In this document: positions 44,754 through 56,717 of the stretch, in pieces
Layout: each line of letters opens with the position of its first letter
How positions within the stretch are numbered: the first letter of the stretch is position 1
Assembly: GCA_937907415.1 (NCBI GenBank)
Contig: CALCHY010000374.1
Span: 30,791-94,790 of the forward strand
Length of the DNA stretch: 64,000 nucleotides
Origin: an uncultured Trueperaceae bacterium
Lineage (GTDB): Bacteria > Deinococcota > Deinococci > Deinococcales > Trueperaceae
Direction of reading: 5' to 3'
Program-made: the position numbers and the translations under genes
The notes under the pieces: generated by a model
The model's input: the letters and a program-made list of their open reading frames with translations, nothing else
What the model was told of the DNA's origin: nothing
Databases searched by the model: none

Positions 44754-45892
44754 AGGTAGCGGGGACGACCAGCGGCGGTGGAGTAACCGTCAGGCGCGCG
44801 GAACGCAGCGATATCGAGGCGTTGCTCGAGTTGGAGATGGGCTTCCCAGGCGACCGCATGTCGCGCTCTTCGCTGGTGCGCCTGCTTGGGAGAGACAGCG
44901 CTGACGTGTGGGTGGCGGAGGCGGACGGCAAGGTCATGGGCGACGCCATCGTGCTCTTCCGCCGCGGGTTCGAGTCCGCCAGGCTCTACTCGATGGTCGT
45001 CAACCCCGCCTACCGCGGGCGCGGCATCGCCCGGCGCTTGCTCGAGGCTGCTGAGGAGGGCGCACGTGAACGCGGCGCCATCGTCATGCGCCTCGAGGTG
45101 CGCGAGGACAACGCCGCCGCCATCTCGCTCTACCAAGCGGCGGGTTACGCGCTGCGCGGGCGCACCGCCGACTACTACGAGGATCACTCGAGCGCGCTGC
45201 GCATGCACAAGCGCTTCGTTGCCGGCGGCGCCACCGTGCTCGGAGTGCCCTACTACCCGCAGACGCTCGACTTCACCTGCGGTCCCGCCGCCCTCATGAT
45301 GGCCATGCGCTACCACGACTACCCGGTGCCGCTCGAGCGTTGGCTCGAGCTGGCGCTATGGCGCGAGGCCACCACGGTGTTCATGCTCTCGGGCCACGGC
45401 GGCTGCAGCGCGCACGGGCTGGCGGTCGCGGCGTTGCGGCGCGGCTTCCAGGCCGTCGTCGTGTCGCCTGACTCCGGCGTGCCGTTCCTAGACAGCGTGC
45501 GTGGGGAGAAGAAGGAGGTCGTGCGCATCTCGCACACGACCTTCGAACGCGAACTGCGTGGGCTTGGCGGCAAGGTCGAACTGCGCGATTTCGGGCACCA
45601 AGACGTGGCTGATGCCATCGCGCGCGGCGCCGTGCCGCTCGTGCTGCTCTCCGGCTACCGTTTGTACGACGAGCGCGTGCCGCACTGGGTGGTCATCACC
45701 GGTTACGACGACGACCACCTCTACCTCCACGACCCGCTCGTGCCGGAAGGCACCAGCCGGGCGGACGCCGTTCACCTGCCCATCAAGCGCGACTTCTTCG
45801 ACCAAGTGAGCCGCTGGGGCCGCGCCAGGCACCGAGCGATGGTCGTGCTCGAGCGTTGGGGCTCGGTCAAGCACCTCCGGCAAGGTAGCTGA
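44750..45892 (+). CDS. Fusion of GNAT acetyltransferase and C39-like peptidase domain
   Basis: 380 residues. Residues ~12-155 are a GNAT fold, with the acetyl-CoA loop VVNPAYRGRGIARRLL (83-98) and EVREDNAAAISLYQAAGY. Residues ~160-375 are a papain-like C39-type domain: Cys177 in DFTCGPAAL, His312 in VPHWVVITGYD and Asp328 in LYLHDP form a plausible triad. The natural substrate is unknown. This architecture is known next to RimK-like ATP-grasp ligases, and here such a ligase lies tail to tail, overlapping by 26 nt. It is coupled to etfA by ATGA, so it may be read from the acyl-CoA operon. Confidence 0.85.
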   Translation: MKVAGTTSGGGVTVRRAERSDIEALLELEMGFPGDRMSRSSLVRLLGRDSADVWVAEADGKVMGDAIVLFRRGFESARLYSMVVNPAYRGRGIARRLLEAAEEGARERGAIVMRLEVREDNAAAISLYQAAGYALRGRTADYYEDHSSALRMHKRFVAGGATVLGVPYYPQTLDFTCGPAALMMAMRYHDYPVPLERWLELALWREATTVFMLSGHGGCSAHGLAVAALRRGFQAVVVSPDSGVPFLDSVRGEKKEVVRISHTTFERELRGLGGKVELRDFGHQDVADAIARGAVPLVLLSGYRLYDERVPHWVVITGYDDDHLYLHDPLVPEGTSRADAVHLPIKRDFFDQVSRWGRARHRAMVVLERWGSVKHLRQGS

Positions 45893-46742
45893 CGATCTCG
45901 CTGTAGATCTCGGGATTCTTCTGGTCCTCGTCGCCCGCCTGGATGGTCGGGTTGTCGTTGACCTCGATCACGTAGAACTCGCCACCTATCTCCTTGAGGT
46001 CGACGCCGAAGAGGCTCGTGCCGATGGCGTTAGCGGCGGCCAGCGCAGTGGCGATGAGCTTGGGGTTGGCCTCGTCGCGGTGCGTCGCGACGGTTTTGGC
46101 CCATTCGCCGCCCTCGGACCTGTCCATCAACTTCCACTGGGCGGGCGCGAAGGCATACTTGACGACGGCGAGGACCTTGCCGTCCAGCGTGATGACGCGC
46201 CAGTCGAAGTCGCTTGGGATGTACTGCTGCACGACGACGCGGTCGGAGCGGCGCAAGAAGCGCTTGCCTACCTTGACGAAGGCATCAGGGGTGGCCACCT
46301 TGTCCACGTAGGCGCTGAAGCTCGAGTTCGGGGCCTTCAGGACGAGCGGCGTGCCGAGTTCCTCGAAGAGCCGCGCTGCCGTCATGGCCGTCAGGTCTGC
46401 TTCCTCCAAGAAGCGCGTCTCGGGGACGAGCACGTTCTGCGCCATGAGGCGCGAGTACATGTTGACCTTGTCGCAGCAGATGAGGATGGCGCTCGAGTGG
46501 TCGAGCACGCGCTTGCCGAGGAGTTCGGCCTGTCGCGCCACCACGTACGACGCGTTGAGGGGGTCGGTGAGGGCGCGGATGAAGATGCCGTCGTAGTTCT
46601 TGAGGTACTTGAGTTCGTGCTTGAAGAGGAAGTCGAGCTCGTGACCTAACTCGAAGGCCGCAAGGCGGAAGTTCGTCAGCGCCGTGAGCTCTACGGACGA
46701 GCGGATGGTGTAACGCTCGGTGAAGATGGCTAGTCGCGCCAC
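45867..46742 (-). CDS. RimK-like ATP-grasp ligase
   Basis: 291 residues, ATP-grasp fold related to RimK, enzymes that join amino acids to peptides or proteins via acyl phosphates. Visible: RVLDHSSAILICCDKVNMYSRL, LVLKAPNSSFSAYVDKV (ATP-binding lysine and loop), VVVQQYIPSDFDWRVITLDGKVLAVVKY, and the Mg-binding end FYVIEVNDNPTIQAGDED with Glu and Asn. It overlaps the RLAN-domain gene before it by 13 nt; in many bacteria these two are one polypeptide. Substrate not predictable. Confidence 0.87.
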   Translation of the reverse strand: MARLAIFTERYTIRSSVELTALTNFRLAAFELGHELDFLFKHELKYLKNYDGIFIRALTDPLNASYVVARQAELLGKRVLDHSSAILICCDKVNMYSRLMAQNVLVPETRFLEEADLTAMTAARLFEELGTPLVLKAPNSSFSAYVDKVATPDAFVKVGKRFLRRSDRVVVQQYIPSDFDWRVITLDGKVLAVVKYAFAPAQWKLMDRSEGGEWAKTVATHRDEANPKLIATALAAANAIGTSLFGVDLKEIGGEFYVIEVNDNPTIQAGDEDQKNPEIYSEIVSYLAGGA

Positions 46743-47368
46743 GTCCCCATCCCTTCTAGTACTGCGCGCTCGGCGTCGTCCAGCTCTTTGAACGGTAAGG
46801 GCTCGATGGCGGAGAGCTGGTACTCCTGAGGCGTGACGATCACGCGCACGCGCATGAGCGGCAGCCTGAACACTTCGAAGATCTTGGCGCCGAAGGCTAG
46901 GTACTCTGGCACGCTAGTGGTGCCAAGCACGAGCCGCAGCACGTCGACGCGGTGATCCTCAGGCAGGCGCTGGACGAGCACGGCGTACTTGCCCGTGTAG
47001 GTCAGCCCCTTGCGCCGCGACTCGATGGCGGCCGCGTCGAGGAGCAACTCGCCGCGCAGGCTGAATGGGTTGATGGGGTAGGCCATCATCGGCGCGGGCG
47101 GGAAGCGGTCAGTGATGACCTCGTAGTCTGGCACGGGGATGCCAGCCAGGTGCGCCTTCTCCATGGCGATGGCGACGACGTAAGCGTCGAGCGCCTCCGC
47201 GGTGGACGGCAGGATGACCTTACCTGCCAGCTCCGAATCGAGCGACGCGTAATAGCCGCGCGTCAGGTAGGTGTAGTCGCCTGCCACGTTAGCCAGCTCG
47301 GCCCTAACTGCGCTGGTCGGTTGGCCGAAGCGTTGTCGGTCGAGGGTCATGAACGGCTTGTAGGACAT
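46730..47368 (-). CDS. RLAN-domain protein (RimK-like ATP-grasp N-terminal domain), stand-alone
   Basis: 212 residues. The segment YTYLTRGYYASLDSELAGKVILPS near 31-54 (key part TRGYYASL) matches the RLAN domain that is usually fused in front of RimK-like ligases. Here it is a separate gene that overlaps the ligase gene by 13 nt and starts 2 nt after the pgk stop. The rest is mixed alpha/beta, with VDVLRLVLGTTSVPEYLAFG and VRVIVTPQEYQLSAIEPL. Probable partner or specificity subunit of the ligase; function inferred. Confidence 0.75.
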   Translation of the reverse strand: MSYKPFMTLDRQRFGQPTSAVRAELANVAGDYTYLTRGYYASLDSELAGKVILPSTAEALDAYVVAIAMEKAHLAGIPVPDYEVITDRFPPAPMMAYPINPFSLRGELLLDAAAIESRRKGLTYTGKYAVLVQRLPEDHRVDVLRLVLGTTSVPEYLAFGAKIFEVFRLPLMRVRVIVTPQEYQLSAIEPLPFKELDDAERAVLEGMGTWRD

Positions 47369-47370
47369 GG

Positions 47371-48558
47371 CTAGCGCACTCCCAGGGCAGCCACGCCAGG
47401 TAGGGTGCGCCCTTCGAGGAACTCTAGCGCTGCTCCGCCGCCGGTGGAGACGTGCGAGATGCGGTCGAGCACGCCAGCGGCGTTGAGCGCAGCGATCGAG
47501 TCGCCACCGCCAACGACCGTGAAGGCGTCAAGCGCCGCGACGGCGGTGGCCACCGCGCGCGTGCCGGCGTCGAACGGCGGCGTCTCGAAAACCCCGAGGG
47601 GGCCGTTCCAGAAGACGGTCTTGGCTGGGCCTAGGGCCACTGTGAACTCCGCGACGGCTGCCTGCCCGACGTCTAGCCCCATGAGGCCGTCCGGGATGGC
47701 GCCAGACGGGTGCACCGACGTTTCCACGCCCGGTGCGATGCTGGCCGCGCAGACGGAGTCCGCGGGAAGCACGAACTGAACGCCGCGTGCGGTCGCCTGC
47801 TCCAGGATGCGTTCCGCGACGCCGAACATGTCCGGTTCGACGAGCGACTTGCCTACGGCGCCGCCTCGCGCGGCGATGAAGGTGTAGGCCATGGCGCCAC
47901 CGACGATGATGGTGTCAGCCAACTCGAGTAGGCGCTCGATGACTGCCAGCTTGTCGCTCACTTTCGCGCCGCCCAGGACAACGACGAACGGTCGCCGTGG
48001 GCTGTCAACGAGGCGAGAGAGCGCCGCCAACTCGGACTCCATCAGGAGCCCGGGCGCGTTGGGGAGCAGGTGAGCGACGGCCTCCGTGGTCGCGTGGGCG
48101 CGGTGTGCAGCACCGAAGGCGTCGTTGACGTAGATCTCGGCGTAGGAGGCGAGCACGCGCGCGAGGGCTGCGTCGTTGGCCTCCTCGCGCGGGTCGAAGC
48201 GGCTGTTCTCGAGCAGCGTGACGCTGCCGCTCGGGGCGGCAGCGACGAACGCTTGCTGCTCGGTACTAGCTGGACCGGAGGTCGGCGCGTAGCGTACTGG
48301 CCGTTCGAGCAGCTCAGCCAGACGCTCAGCTACGGGCGCTAGGCGGTACCTCTCATCCGGGCCGCCTTTCGGCCTTCCGAAGTGCGAGGTCAGCACGAGT
48401 GTTGCGCCCCTAGACAGCAGCGACTCGATGGTCGGCAGCGCCGCGCGGATGCGCGTGTCGTCGACGACCTCCCCGTTGCCGTCGAGTGGCACGTTGAAGT
48501 CGACGCGTAAGAGCACGCGCCTACCGTTCACATCAAGCTCATCGAAGTCGAGCTGCAC
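47371..48558 (-). CDS. pgk: Phosphoglycerate kinase
   Basis: Glycolytic enzyme making ATP from 1,3-bisphosphoglycerate, 395 residues, standard length. RVLLRVDFNVPL at the N-terminus, TSHFGRPKG near 58-66, the GGAKVSDKLAVIERLL segment, and the ATP-site GGGDSIAALNAAG near the end, followed by HVSTGGGAALEFLEG. It follows gap by 10 nt and precedes the RLAN gene by 2 nt, all one strand. Confidence 0.97.
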   Translation of the reverse strand: MQLDFDELDVNGRRVLLRVDFNVPLDGNGEVVDDTRIRAALPTIESLLSRGATLVLTSHFGRPKGGPDERYRLAPVAERLAELLERPVRYAPTSGPASTEQQAFVAAAPSGSVTLLENSRFDPREEANDAALARVLASYAEIYVNDAFGAAHRAHATTEAVAHLLPNAPGLLMESELAALSRLVDSPRRPFVVVLGGAKVSDKLAVIERLLELADTIIVGGAMAYTFIAARGGAVGKSLVEPDMFGVAERILEQATARGVQFVLPADSVCAASIAPGVETSVHPSGAIPDGLMGLDVGQAAVAEFTVALGPAKTVFWNGPLGVFETPPFDAGTRAVATAVAALDAFTVVGGGDSIAALNAAGVLDRISHVSTGGGAALEFLEGRTLPGVAALGVR

Positions 48559-48568
48559 GCCTAGCTCC

Positions 48569-49642
<1,074 letters not shown>

Positions 49643-49708
49643 TCATTGTATCGCAGGGCCGGTGTTGGCCCGGCAGACCTTAGCCTCGCGTGTTATGGCC
49701 CCTTGCCC

Positions 49709-52700
49709 TCAGGCCTTCGTTAGGCCGAACACCAGCTCCTCGCCCTCCAGATCGTGCTCCTCGGTGTACGCGCCCGGCGCAGGGGCGCTGAGGGCGTAGC
49801 CGGTTGCCAGCACCTCGCGGGCGATGGCCGCGCCGTGCTCTGCGATGGCAGCCGCCAGCTCCCCGCTGCCCGTGATGCTGAGGTCGATGCGGTCAGCTAC
49901 GTCGAGGCCAGCGGCCTTGCGGCCGTTCTGGACGAGGCGCACGACGTCGCGCGCGAGACCCTCGCGGCGCAGCTCTGGGGTGACGCGCGTGTCAAGCGCC
50001 ACGAGGTAGCCACGCCCTTCTTGCGCCGCGTACCCCTCGGGGCTGCGGGCGTCGAGGAGGAGGTCGTCGGGCTCGAGTTCGAGCGTGACGCCGTCGAGAG
50101 TCACGGCGGTGACCGCTCCGGCCCGAGTGTTGGCGGCGACTACTCGCCCATCGATCGCCTCGAGCGCCGCGCGCAACTGCGGGATGAGCTTGCCTACGCG
50201 CTTGCCTAACCGCGGCAGGTTGGGCTTGACGCTGTAATCGACGAAGTCGTCGTTCACGTCGAGGAAGCGCACGCTCTTGACGTTCAACTCGTCGAGGAGC
50301 TGCCCTGCCAGCGCGCGGACGCCTGTTAGCTCGTCAGCGCTGCGCACGCGCACGAGCACTTCGGGCAGTGGTTGCCTCAGCTTCACGCCAGACGCTGCCC
50401 TGGCTGCGCGGCCGAGTTCGACTAGGCGCATGAGGGCGCGCATGTCGCGCTGCAACTCCTCGTCGCCCTGGTTGACGGTGGCCGTCGGCCACGCGGCGAG
50501 GTGCACGCTGTTCGGCGCTTCCGGGTCGAGGTTGAGGACCAGGTTCTGGTAGAGCGCCTCGCTCGTGAACGGCGCCAGCGGCGCCATGAGCTTGGCTATG
50601 GTGACGAGGGCCTCATGCAGGCTCGCGTAGGCGGCAAGGCTGTCGGCGTCGAGGGAGCGTTCACCGCCCTCGCCGAGTTGGCCTGAGCGCCAGAAGCGCC
50701 GCCTGTTGCGGCGCACGTACCAGTTGCTGACGTCGTCGACGAGCAAGTCGCGGATGGCGCGACTCGCCGTGGTGGGGTCGAAGTCCTCGAGCGCGGCCGT
50801 TACGACCAGCGTGACGGCGTTGACGCGCGCGACTAGCCACTGATCGACGAGGGGCCTGTCCGAAACGACGGGCGCCGCGGCCAAGTCAGGCTCCTCGAGG
50901 TTGGCGTACAACACGAAGAAGCCGTAAACGTTCCATAACGTCATGAAGAAGTCGCGCAACGTCTCGTCGACGAGCGCGGCGCTGAAGCGCTTCGTTGCCT
51001 CGGGCGGCGAAGCCGAGTAGAGGTACCAGCGCAGCGCGTCGGCGCCCTGCACGTCGAGGACGCTCCACGGGTCGACGGTGTTGCCACGCGACTTCGACAT
51101 CTTCTCGCCCTTGTCGTCCACGATGTGGCCAAGCACGTTGACGTTCTTGAAGGCTGACGTCGGCGGGCTCAGGTGAGCGAGCGGGCCCGGTGCGCGGCCG
51201 CTTGCCGCATCGCCAGGGTCGGTGAGGAGCGTGCCTAACGCGTGCAGAGAGTAGAACCACCCGCGCGTCTGGTCGATGGCCTCGCAGATGTAGTCGGCAG
51301 GGAAGTGCTCGGCCAGGTCACGCTTGGTCTCCGCGCTCGAGCTAGCGCCGAGGTAGTGCCACTGGGCGTAAGGCATGGCGCCCGACTCGAACCACACGTC
51401 GACCGTGTACGGCACGCGGCGGTACAACTCGCCGCCATGCTCGAACGTCACCTCGTCGATGTACGGGCGGTGGAGGTCAAGTTCGCTCAGGTCGCGGCCC
51501 GTGAGCTTCTCCAGCTCGGCTACGGAACCGACGCAGATCTTCTTGCTGCCGTCGGGGTTCTCCCAGATCGGCATGGGCGCGCCCCAGTAGCGTTCGCGGC
51601 TCAGGGCCCAGTCGATGTTGTTCTCGAGCCACTTCCCGAAGCGCCCGGTACGGACGTGATCCGGATGCCAACCGATGCGGTCGTTGTTGGCGAGCAGCAG
51701 GTCCTTGACGGCCGTCGTGCGGATGTACCAGCTGCGCTTCGCGACGTTCATGAGCGGCTTGTCGTCGCGCCAGTTCATGGGGTAGGCGTGCAGGATGGTG
51801 CCCGTGCGAAACATCAACCCGGCGGCCTCGAGGTCGCGCGTTATGGCCGCGTCGGCCTCCTTGAACCAGGTGCCGGTGTAGGGGCCGTCCCCGCCCGCGG
51901 GGGCGCCTGCAAGGCGCACCTCAGGCATGACCTTGCCGGTCAGGTCGACCGAGAAGATGGCGGGCAGGTCGTTGGCGCGGCCGACGTCGAGGTCACCGTA
52001 GGCGGGCGCGACGTGCACGATGCCAGTGCCGTCGGCCAGGCTGACGAAGTCGTCCGCGATGACCCTGTGCGCCTTGGCTAGGTCGGCGCCCTCACCCAAG
52101 CGGCCGCGTAGGAGGGGCAGGTAGCGGGCGCCGACGAGCGCCTCGCCCGGGACCGTCCTCAGCACCTCGTAAGTGCCCTCCGCGAACACGCTGTCCACGA
52201 GCTGCGCGGCTAGCAGGTAGAGGTCGCTGGCGTCGGCTGGCGCGCCGTACCTAGCGGGCGCCTCGACGAGTGCGTACTCCGCGCTGCCGAGCACGGCAAG
52301 GCCCGAGTTGGCGGCGAGGGTCCACGGGGTGGTCGTCCATGCGAGGAAGTAGACGGGTCGTTCCTCCCCAACAGCGACCACGCCGCGCTCGGCTAGGTCT
52401 TCGAGCAGCGCGGGGAACTTCGGGAAGATGGACGGGTCCTCGACATCCTCCTTGTAGCCGAGCGACACCTCGTGAGAGGCGAGCGTCGTGTTGGAGGACG
52501 GGCTGTGCCATGTCGTCTTGTAGTCCTCGACGAGCAGCCCGCGGTCGAAGAGGTCCTTCATGATCCACCAGCACGACTCCATGTACTCGTTGGAGTACGT
52601 GATGTACGGGTCGGTGAGGTCGATCCAGAAGCCGATGCGCTCCGTCATGGCGGTCCAGTCCTGGATGTTGCTGAACACGTCGGCGCGGCACAGGGCGTTG

Positions 52701-53047
52701 AACTCAGCGATGCCGTATTCCTCGATCTGCGCCTTGTTAGTGAAGCCAAGGCGCTTCTCGATGGCGATCTCGACGGGCAGACCGTGGGTGTCCCAACCAG
52801 CTTTGCGGCTGACGGTGTAACCCTGCATGGTCTTGAAGCGCGGGAAGAGGTCCTTGAAGGCGCGGCTGATCACGTGGTGCACGCCCGGCTTGGCGTTAGC
52901 GGTGGGTGGACCCTCGTAGAAGACCCAAGGACCTTTCGGGGCGTGGCGCTCGACCGAGCGGCGGAAGACGTCGCGCTCGCGCCATAGGTCCGTGATGCGA
53001 CCCTCAAGCGCTGGGAAGTCTACGTCGCTCTTGACCTCGTCGAACAT
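49709..53047 (-). CDS. ileS: Isoleucyl-tRNA synthetase
   Basis: Class Ia aminoacyl-tRNA synthetase, 1112 residues. The HIGH-type motif is the variant PTANAKPGVHHVISRAFKD, and KMSKS is exact in DKGEKMSKSRGNTVDPW. The editing domain lies between (TTTPWTLAANSGLAV). The long C-terminal region after the anticodon domain and the HIGH variant fit the eukaryote-like type 2 group, often mupirocin resistant; that is inference. The ATG at 53047 follows GAGGTGA. A frame extending to 53266 reads through the T-box leader and is not coding. Confidence 0.96.
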   Translation of the reverse strand: MFDEVKSDVDFPALEGRITDLWRERDVFRRSVERHAPKGPWVFYEGPPTANAKPGVHHVISRAFKDLFPRFKTMQGYTVSRKAGWDTHGLPVEIAIEKRLGFTNKAQIEEYGIAEFNALCRADVFSNIQDWTAMTERIGFWIDLTDPYITYSNEYMESCWWIMKDLFDRGLLVEDYKTTWHSPSSNTTLASHEVSLGYKEDVEDPSIFPKFPALLEDLAERGVVAVGEERPVYFLAWTTTPWTLAANSGLAVLGSAEYALVEAPARYGAPADASDLYLLAAQLVDSVFAEGTYEVLRTVPGEALVGARYLPLLRGRLGEGADLAKAHRVIADDFVSLADGTGIVHVAPAYGDLDVGRANDLPAIFSVDLTGKVMPEVRLAGAPAGGDGPYTGTWFKEADAAITRDLEAAGLMFRTGTILHAYPMNWRDDKPLMNVAKRSWYIRTTAVKDLLLANNDRIGWHPDHVRTGRFGKWLENNIDWALSRERYWGAPMPIWENPDGSKKICVGSVAELEKLTGRDLSELDLHRPYIDEVTFEHGGELYRRVPYTVDVWFESGAMPYAQWHYLGASSSAETKRDLAEHFPADYICEAIDQTRGWFYSLHALGTLLTDPGDAASGRAPGPLAHLSPPTSAFKNVNVLGHIVDDKGEKMSKSRGNTVDPWSVLDVQGADALRWYLYSASPPEATKRFSAALVDETLRDFFMTLWNVYGFFVLYANLEEPDLAAAPVVSDRPLVDQWLVARVNAVTLVVTAALEDFDPTTASRAIRDLLVDDVSNWYVRRNRRRFWRSGQLGEGGERSLDADSLAAYASLHEALVTIAKLMAPLAPFTSEALYQNLVLNLDPEAPNSVHLAAWPTATVNQGDEELQRDMRALMRLVELGRAARAASGVKLRQPLPEVLVRVRSADELTGVRALAGQLLDELNVKSVRFLDVNDDFVDYSVKPNLPRLGKRVGKLIPQLRAALEAIDGRVVAANTRAGAVTAVTLDGVTLELEPDDLLLDARSPEGYAAQEGRGYLVALDTRVTPELRREGLARDVVRLVQNGRKAAGLDVADRIDLSITGSGELAAAIAEHGAAIAREVLATGYALSAPAPGAYTEEHDLEGEELVFGLTKA

Positions 53048-53812
53048 GGGTGTCACCTCGGTGCCGACGGCTGCCGCTGCGAAGGCCGCGCGTGAGAGCA
53101 CGGGGCCGAAGCCGAACAGCCGTTGGGGCGCATCGGGAGCGCGGTACCACCCAACTTCGCCGTACGCCGAACAGGCGCCGGCCTCCGTGGCCGCACGCCG
53201 AAGCGAACGACCTGGCGCTGTAGCGGGCGCCGCCCGGCTCCGTCTACTGCCGCAGGCTGCGCGCATGCAGCAGTGCGGGTTCGGGGAGCGGCTCGGGGAG
53301 GATACCTACCGCGCTTGCCTGCCGCCGGGCTTCCACCGTCTCCGGCTCGCTATTGGGGGCGTGGCGCGTGGCTTGTTCCCGTCATCGCCTGACTTGCGGA
53401 TGCGCGCAGCGCGCTGGTGCGCGTGGCGCGCGCTAGTGACCGTTGTCACGCTCTCCGCAGCACGAACACTTTACAACGAGCAGTGTCGGCGCTAAACTCA
53501 AACCTAGCAGCAGGCATGGGGCACGTCAAGAAGCGCTGTTGCTACCCCTAAGGACAACCGGAACAAGCTCGCGCGGAACCGTCCGCATATTGCCGGGACC
53601 AGATCGTTCACGTTGGCCAAGTGCCCACCCGCCTGTTAGGTGCTCAGTATGTGTTGGTTGCCAACGCCTCGCTTCAGCGGGCTTAATCAATAGAAGTAGT
53701 TAGTTGGCACCGTCGATTGTATTGAAGATTGATTCTGCTAGTACTGCAAGTCGTTGGCCCCACTCGTGAGGGTCGGCGGCGGATACCAGAAGTTAGTTGG
53801 AACGGAGTTCGG
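53048..53812. other. Intergenic region holding the ileS leader and the rho promoter region
   Basis: About 765 nt without a convincing gene. The ileS side (53048 to about 53400) is the T-box leader. The rho side (about 53470-53812) is more AT-rich. It may hold a promoter near 53717-53745 (TTGTAT, 16 nt, TAGTAC on the plus strand), which leaves a leader of about 65 nt. Confidence 0.6.
53067..53390 (-). promoter_or_regulatory. T-box riboswitch leader of ileS
   Basis: Minus strand. The T-box core GGGTGGTACCGCG (13 nt ending at 53140) is present; its bulge TGGT can pair with ACCA, the 3' end of tRNA-Ile. Upstream, GCGAGCCGGAGACGGTGGAAG (about 53350-53330) matches the distal Stem I loop motif. GGTAGGTATC (53310-53301) places an ATC isoleucine codon (53303-53301) in the specifier loop. 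GTTGGG (53155-53150) can pair with CCCAAC (53127-53122). The competing pairing is ACGGCTG (53123-53117) with CAGCCGT (53073-53067), just before the ribosome site GAGGTGA. No poly-T follows, so control of translation is more likely than of termination. Confidence 0.85.
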
Positions 53813-55485
<1,673 letters not shown>

Positions 55486-55486
<1 letters not shown>

Positions 55487-56049
55487 TGACCGTGCGGGCG
55501 CGGGTGCTTGGTGGCGCCCTCGCCCTAACCTTGGTCTTCGGGGGCGCGGCTGCCGCCGAGCCGCAGAGCACAGCAGACGTTCGAGACGGCCTGAGGCGGG
55601 AGCAGTTGGCGCTCATGCCACGGGCCGTCGAAGCGCTCGCGTTCCTCGACTGGGGCGCGAGCGGTTTCGCGGCGCCCGTGGTGGGTCGTGTCTCGTCAGG
55701 GTTCGGTTGGCGCAACGTCAGCGTGAACGGCAACCGCTATCACGGCGGCCTAGACCTCGCGGCGCCCATGGGCACGCAGGTCAAGGCCGCGCGTTCCGGC
55801 GTGGTGACGTTGGCGGGCTGGTGGGGTACGTACGGCAACGTCGTGGTCCTTGACCACGGCGACGGCAGCGAAACGCGGTACGCGCACCTCAGCGTCGTAG
55901 CCGTGCGCGTCGGCCAGGCCCTCCGCCAGGGAGACGTTCTCGGTCAGGTCGGCAGCACCGGCGCCTCCACAGGCCCGCATTTGCACTTCGAGGTGCGCTT
56001 CGATGGCCGCGCCGTTGACCCGCTGCCTTACCTGCAGGGGCAGAAGTGA
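55486..56049 (+). CDS. M23-family (LytM-type) zinc peptidase, secreted
   Basis: 187 residues. Signal peptide 1-24 (AAAAAE region). The LytM domain spans ~60-182, with zinc ligands His86 and Asp90 in YHGGLDLAAP, His134 in RYAHLS and His165/His167 in GPHLHFEVR. All active-site residues are present, so it may cut peptidoglycan cross-bridges or act in cell-wall remodelling. The ATG shares its first base with the rho stop (TGATG), so it is probably translated by coupling after rho. Confidence 0.9.
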
Positions 56050-56188
56050 CAGCTTGCGCCCGTGGCTGGAGGAGAACGTCAGCCGCGGCGCACCCGTGGC
56101 GCGGCGGCCCGGTTACGCTTACGACCGAGGCGGCAGGCGCCGCTCTGCGACTGTGGTCCTGGCGCTGGTGGTTCGGGAGTCCATAATC

Positions 56189-56201
56189 CGGAACGGTTCC
56201 G
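56189..56201 (+). promoter_or_regulatory. Palindrome upstream of the Rrf2 gene, candidate operator
   Basis: CGGAAC-G-GTTCCG is a perfect 6+1+6 dyad about 55 nt before the rrf2 ATG, just upstream of an AT-rich CTATTGTAGGAT that could be the -10 region. Self-repression by the Rrf2 protein is plausible. Confidence 0.4.
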
Positions 56202-56256
56202 AACTAGGCTATTGTAGGATGGTGGCAGGCGCACTGCGCTAGTGAGAGGTTCTGGT

Positions 56257-56706
56257 ATGTGGGTATCTACCAAAGCTCAGTATGGGATGAGGGCTCTAGT
56301 CGAGGTCGCTCTCGGCGGTAGTGAGCCAACCAGCCTCAAGACCGTCGCGGAGCGGCAGTTGTTGAGCCACCAGTACCTCGAGCAGATCTTCTCGGTGCTG
56401 CGCCGCGCCGGAATCGTCGAGTCCGTACGCGGAGCCCACGGCGGTTACCGTCTGGCGCGGCCTCTAGAAGAGATAGACACCCTCGAAGTAGTCGAGCTGC
56501 TAGAGGGCAGCGTCGCCCCGGTCAGCTGCATCGTCGACGCAGCCAACTGCGTGCGCGTAGGAATGTGCTCGACCGAGAGCCTGTGGCGCCGCGTTGACGC
56601 CGCCGTCAGGCAAGTCCTACGGTCGACCACGCTGGCCGACCTCGTTCAGCAACGGCGCCTGCTAGGCATCCAGCCGCTCCCGCAGTTCCTTGGCCGCGAC
56701 GACTGA
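56257..56706 (+). CDS. Rrf2-family regulator, IscR-like, with iron-sulfur cysteines
   Basis: 149 residues. Winged-helix N-domain (MWVSTKAQYGMRALVEVAL, SHQYLEQIFSVLRRAGIVESVRGAHGGYRLAR; positions 1-68, key part RGAHGGYRLAR). Cys91, Cys98 and Cys104 are spaced C-x6-C-x5-C, close to the C-x5-C-x5-C of IscR, so a [2Fe-2S] or similar cluster sensor is likely. The ATG at 56257 follows AGAGGT. It is 11 nt before the cysteine desulfurase, so it probably controls that gene and itself. Confidence 0.88.
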   Translation: MWVSTKAQYGMRALVEVALGGSEPTSLKTVAERQLLSHQYLEQIFSVLRRAGIVESVRGAHGGYRLARPLEEIDTLEVVELLEGSVAPVSCIVDAANCVRVGMCSTESLWRRVDAAVRQVLRSTTLADLVQQRRLLGIQPLPQFLGRDD

Positions 56707-56717
56707 CGTCACGTAGC

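Noticed and set aside
53048..53266. N-terminal extension of isoleucyl-tRNA synthetase
   Set aside because: It would translate the T-box core; the ATG at 53047 has a ribosome site and begins the family sequence.
53443..53703. 86-residue frame between ileS and rho
   Set aside because: Low-complexity Ser/Arg-rich product, no ribosome site, and codon use unlike neighbouring genes.
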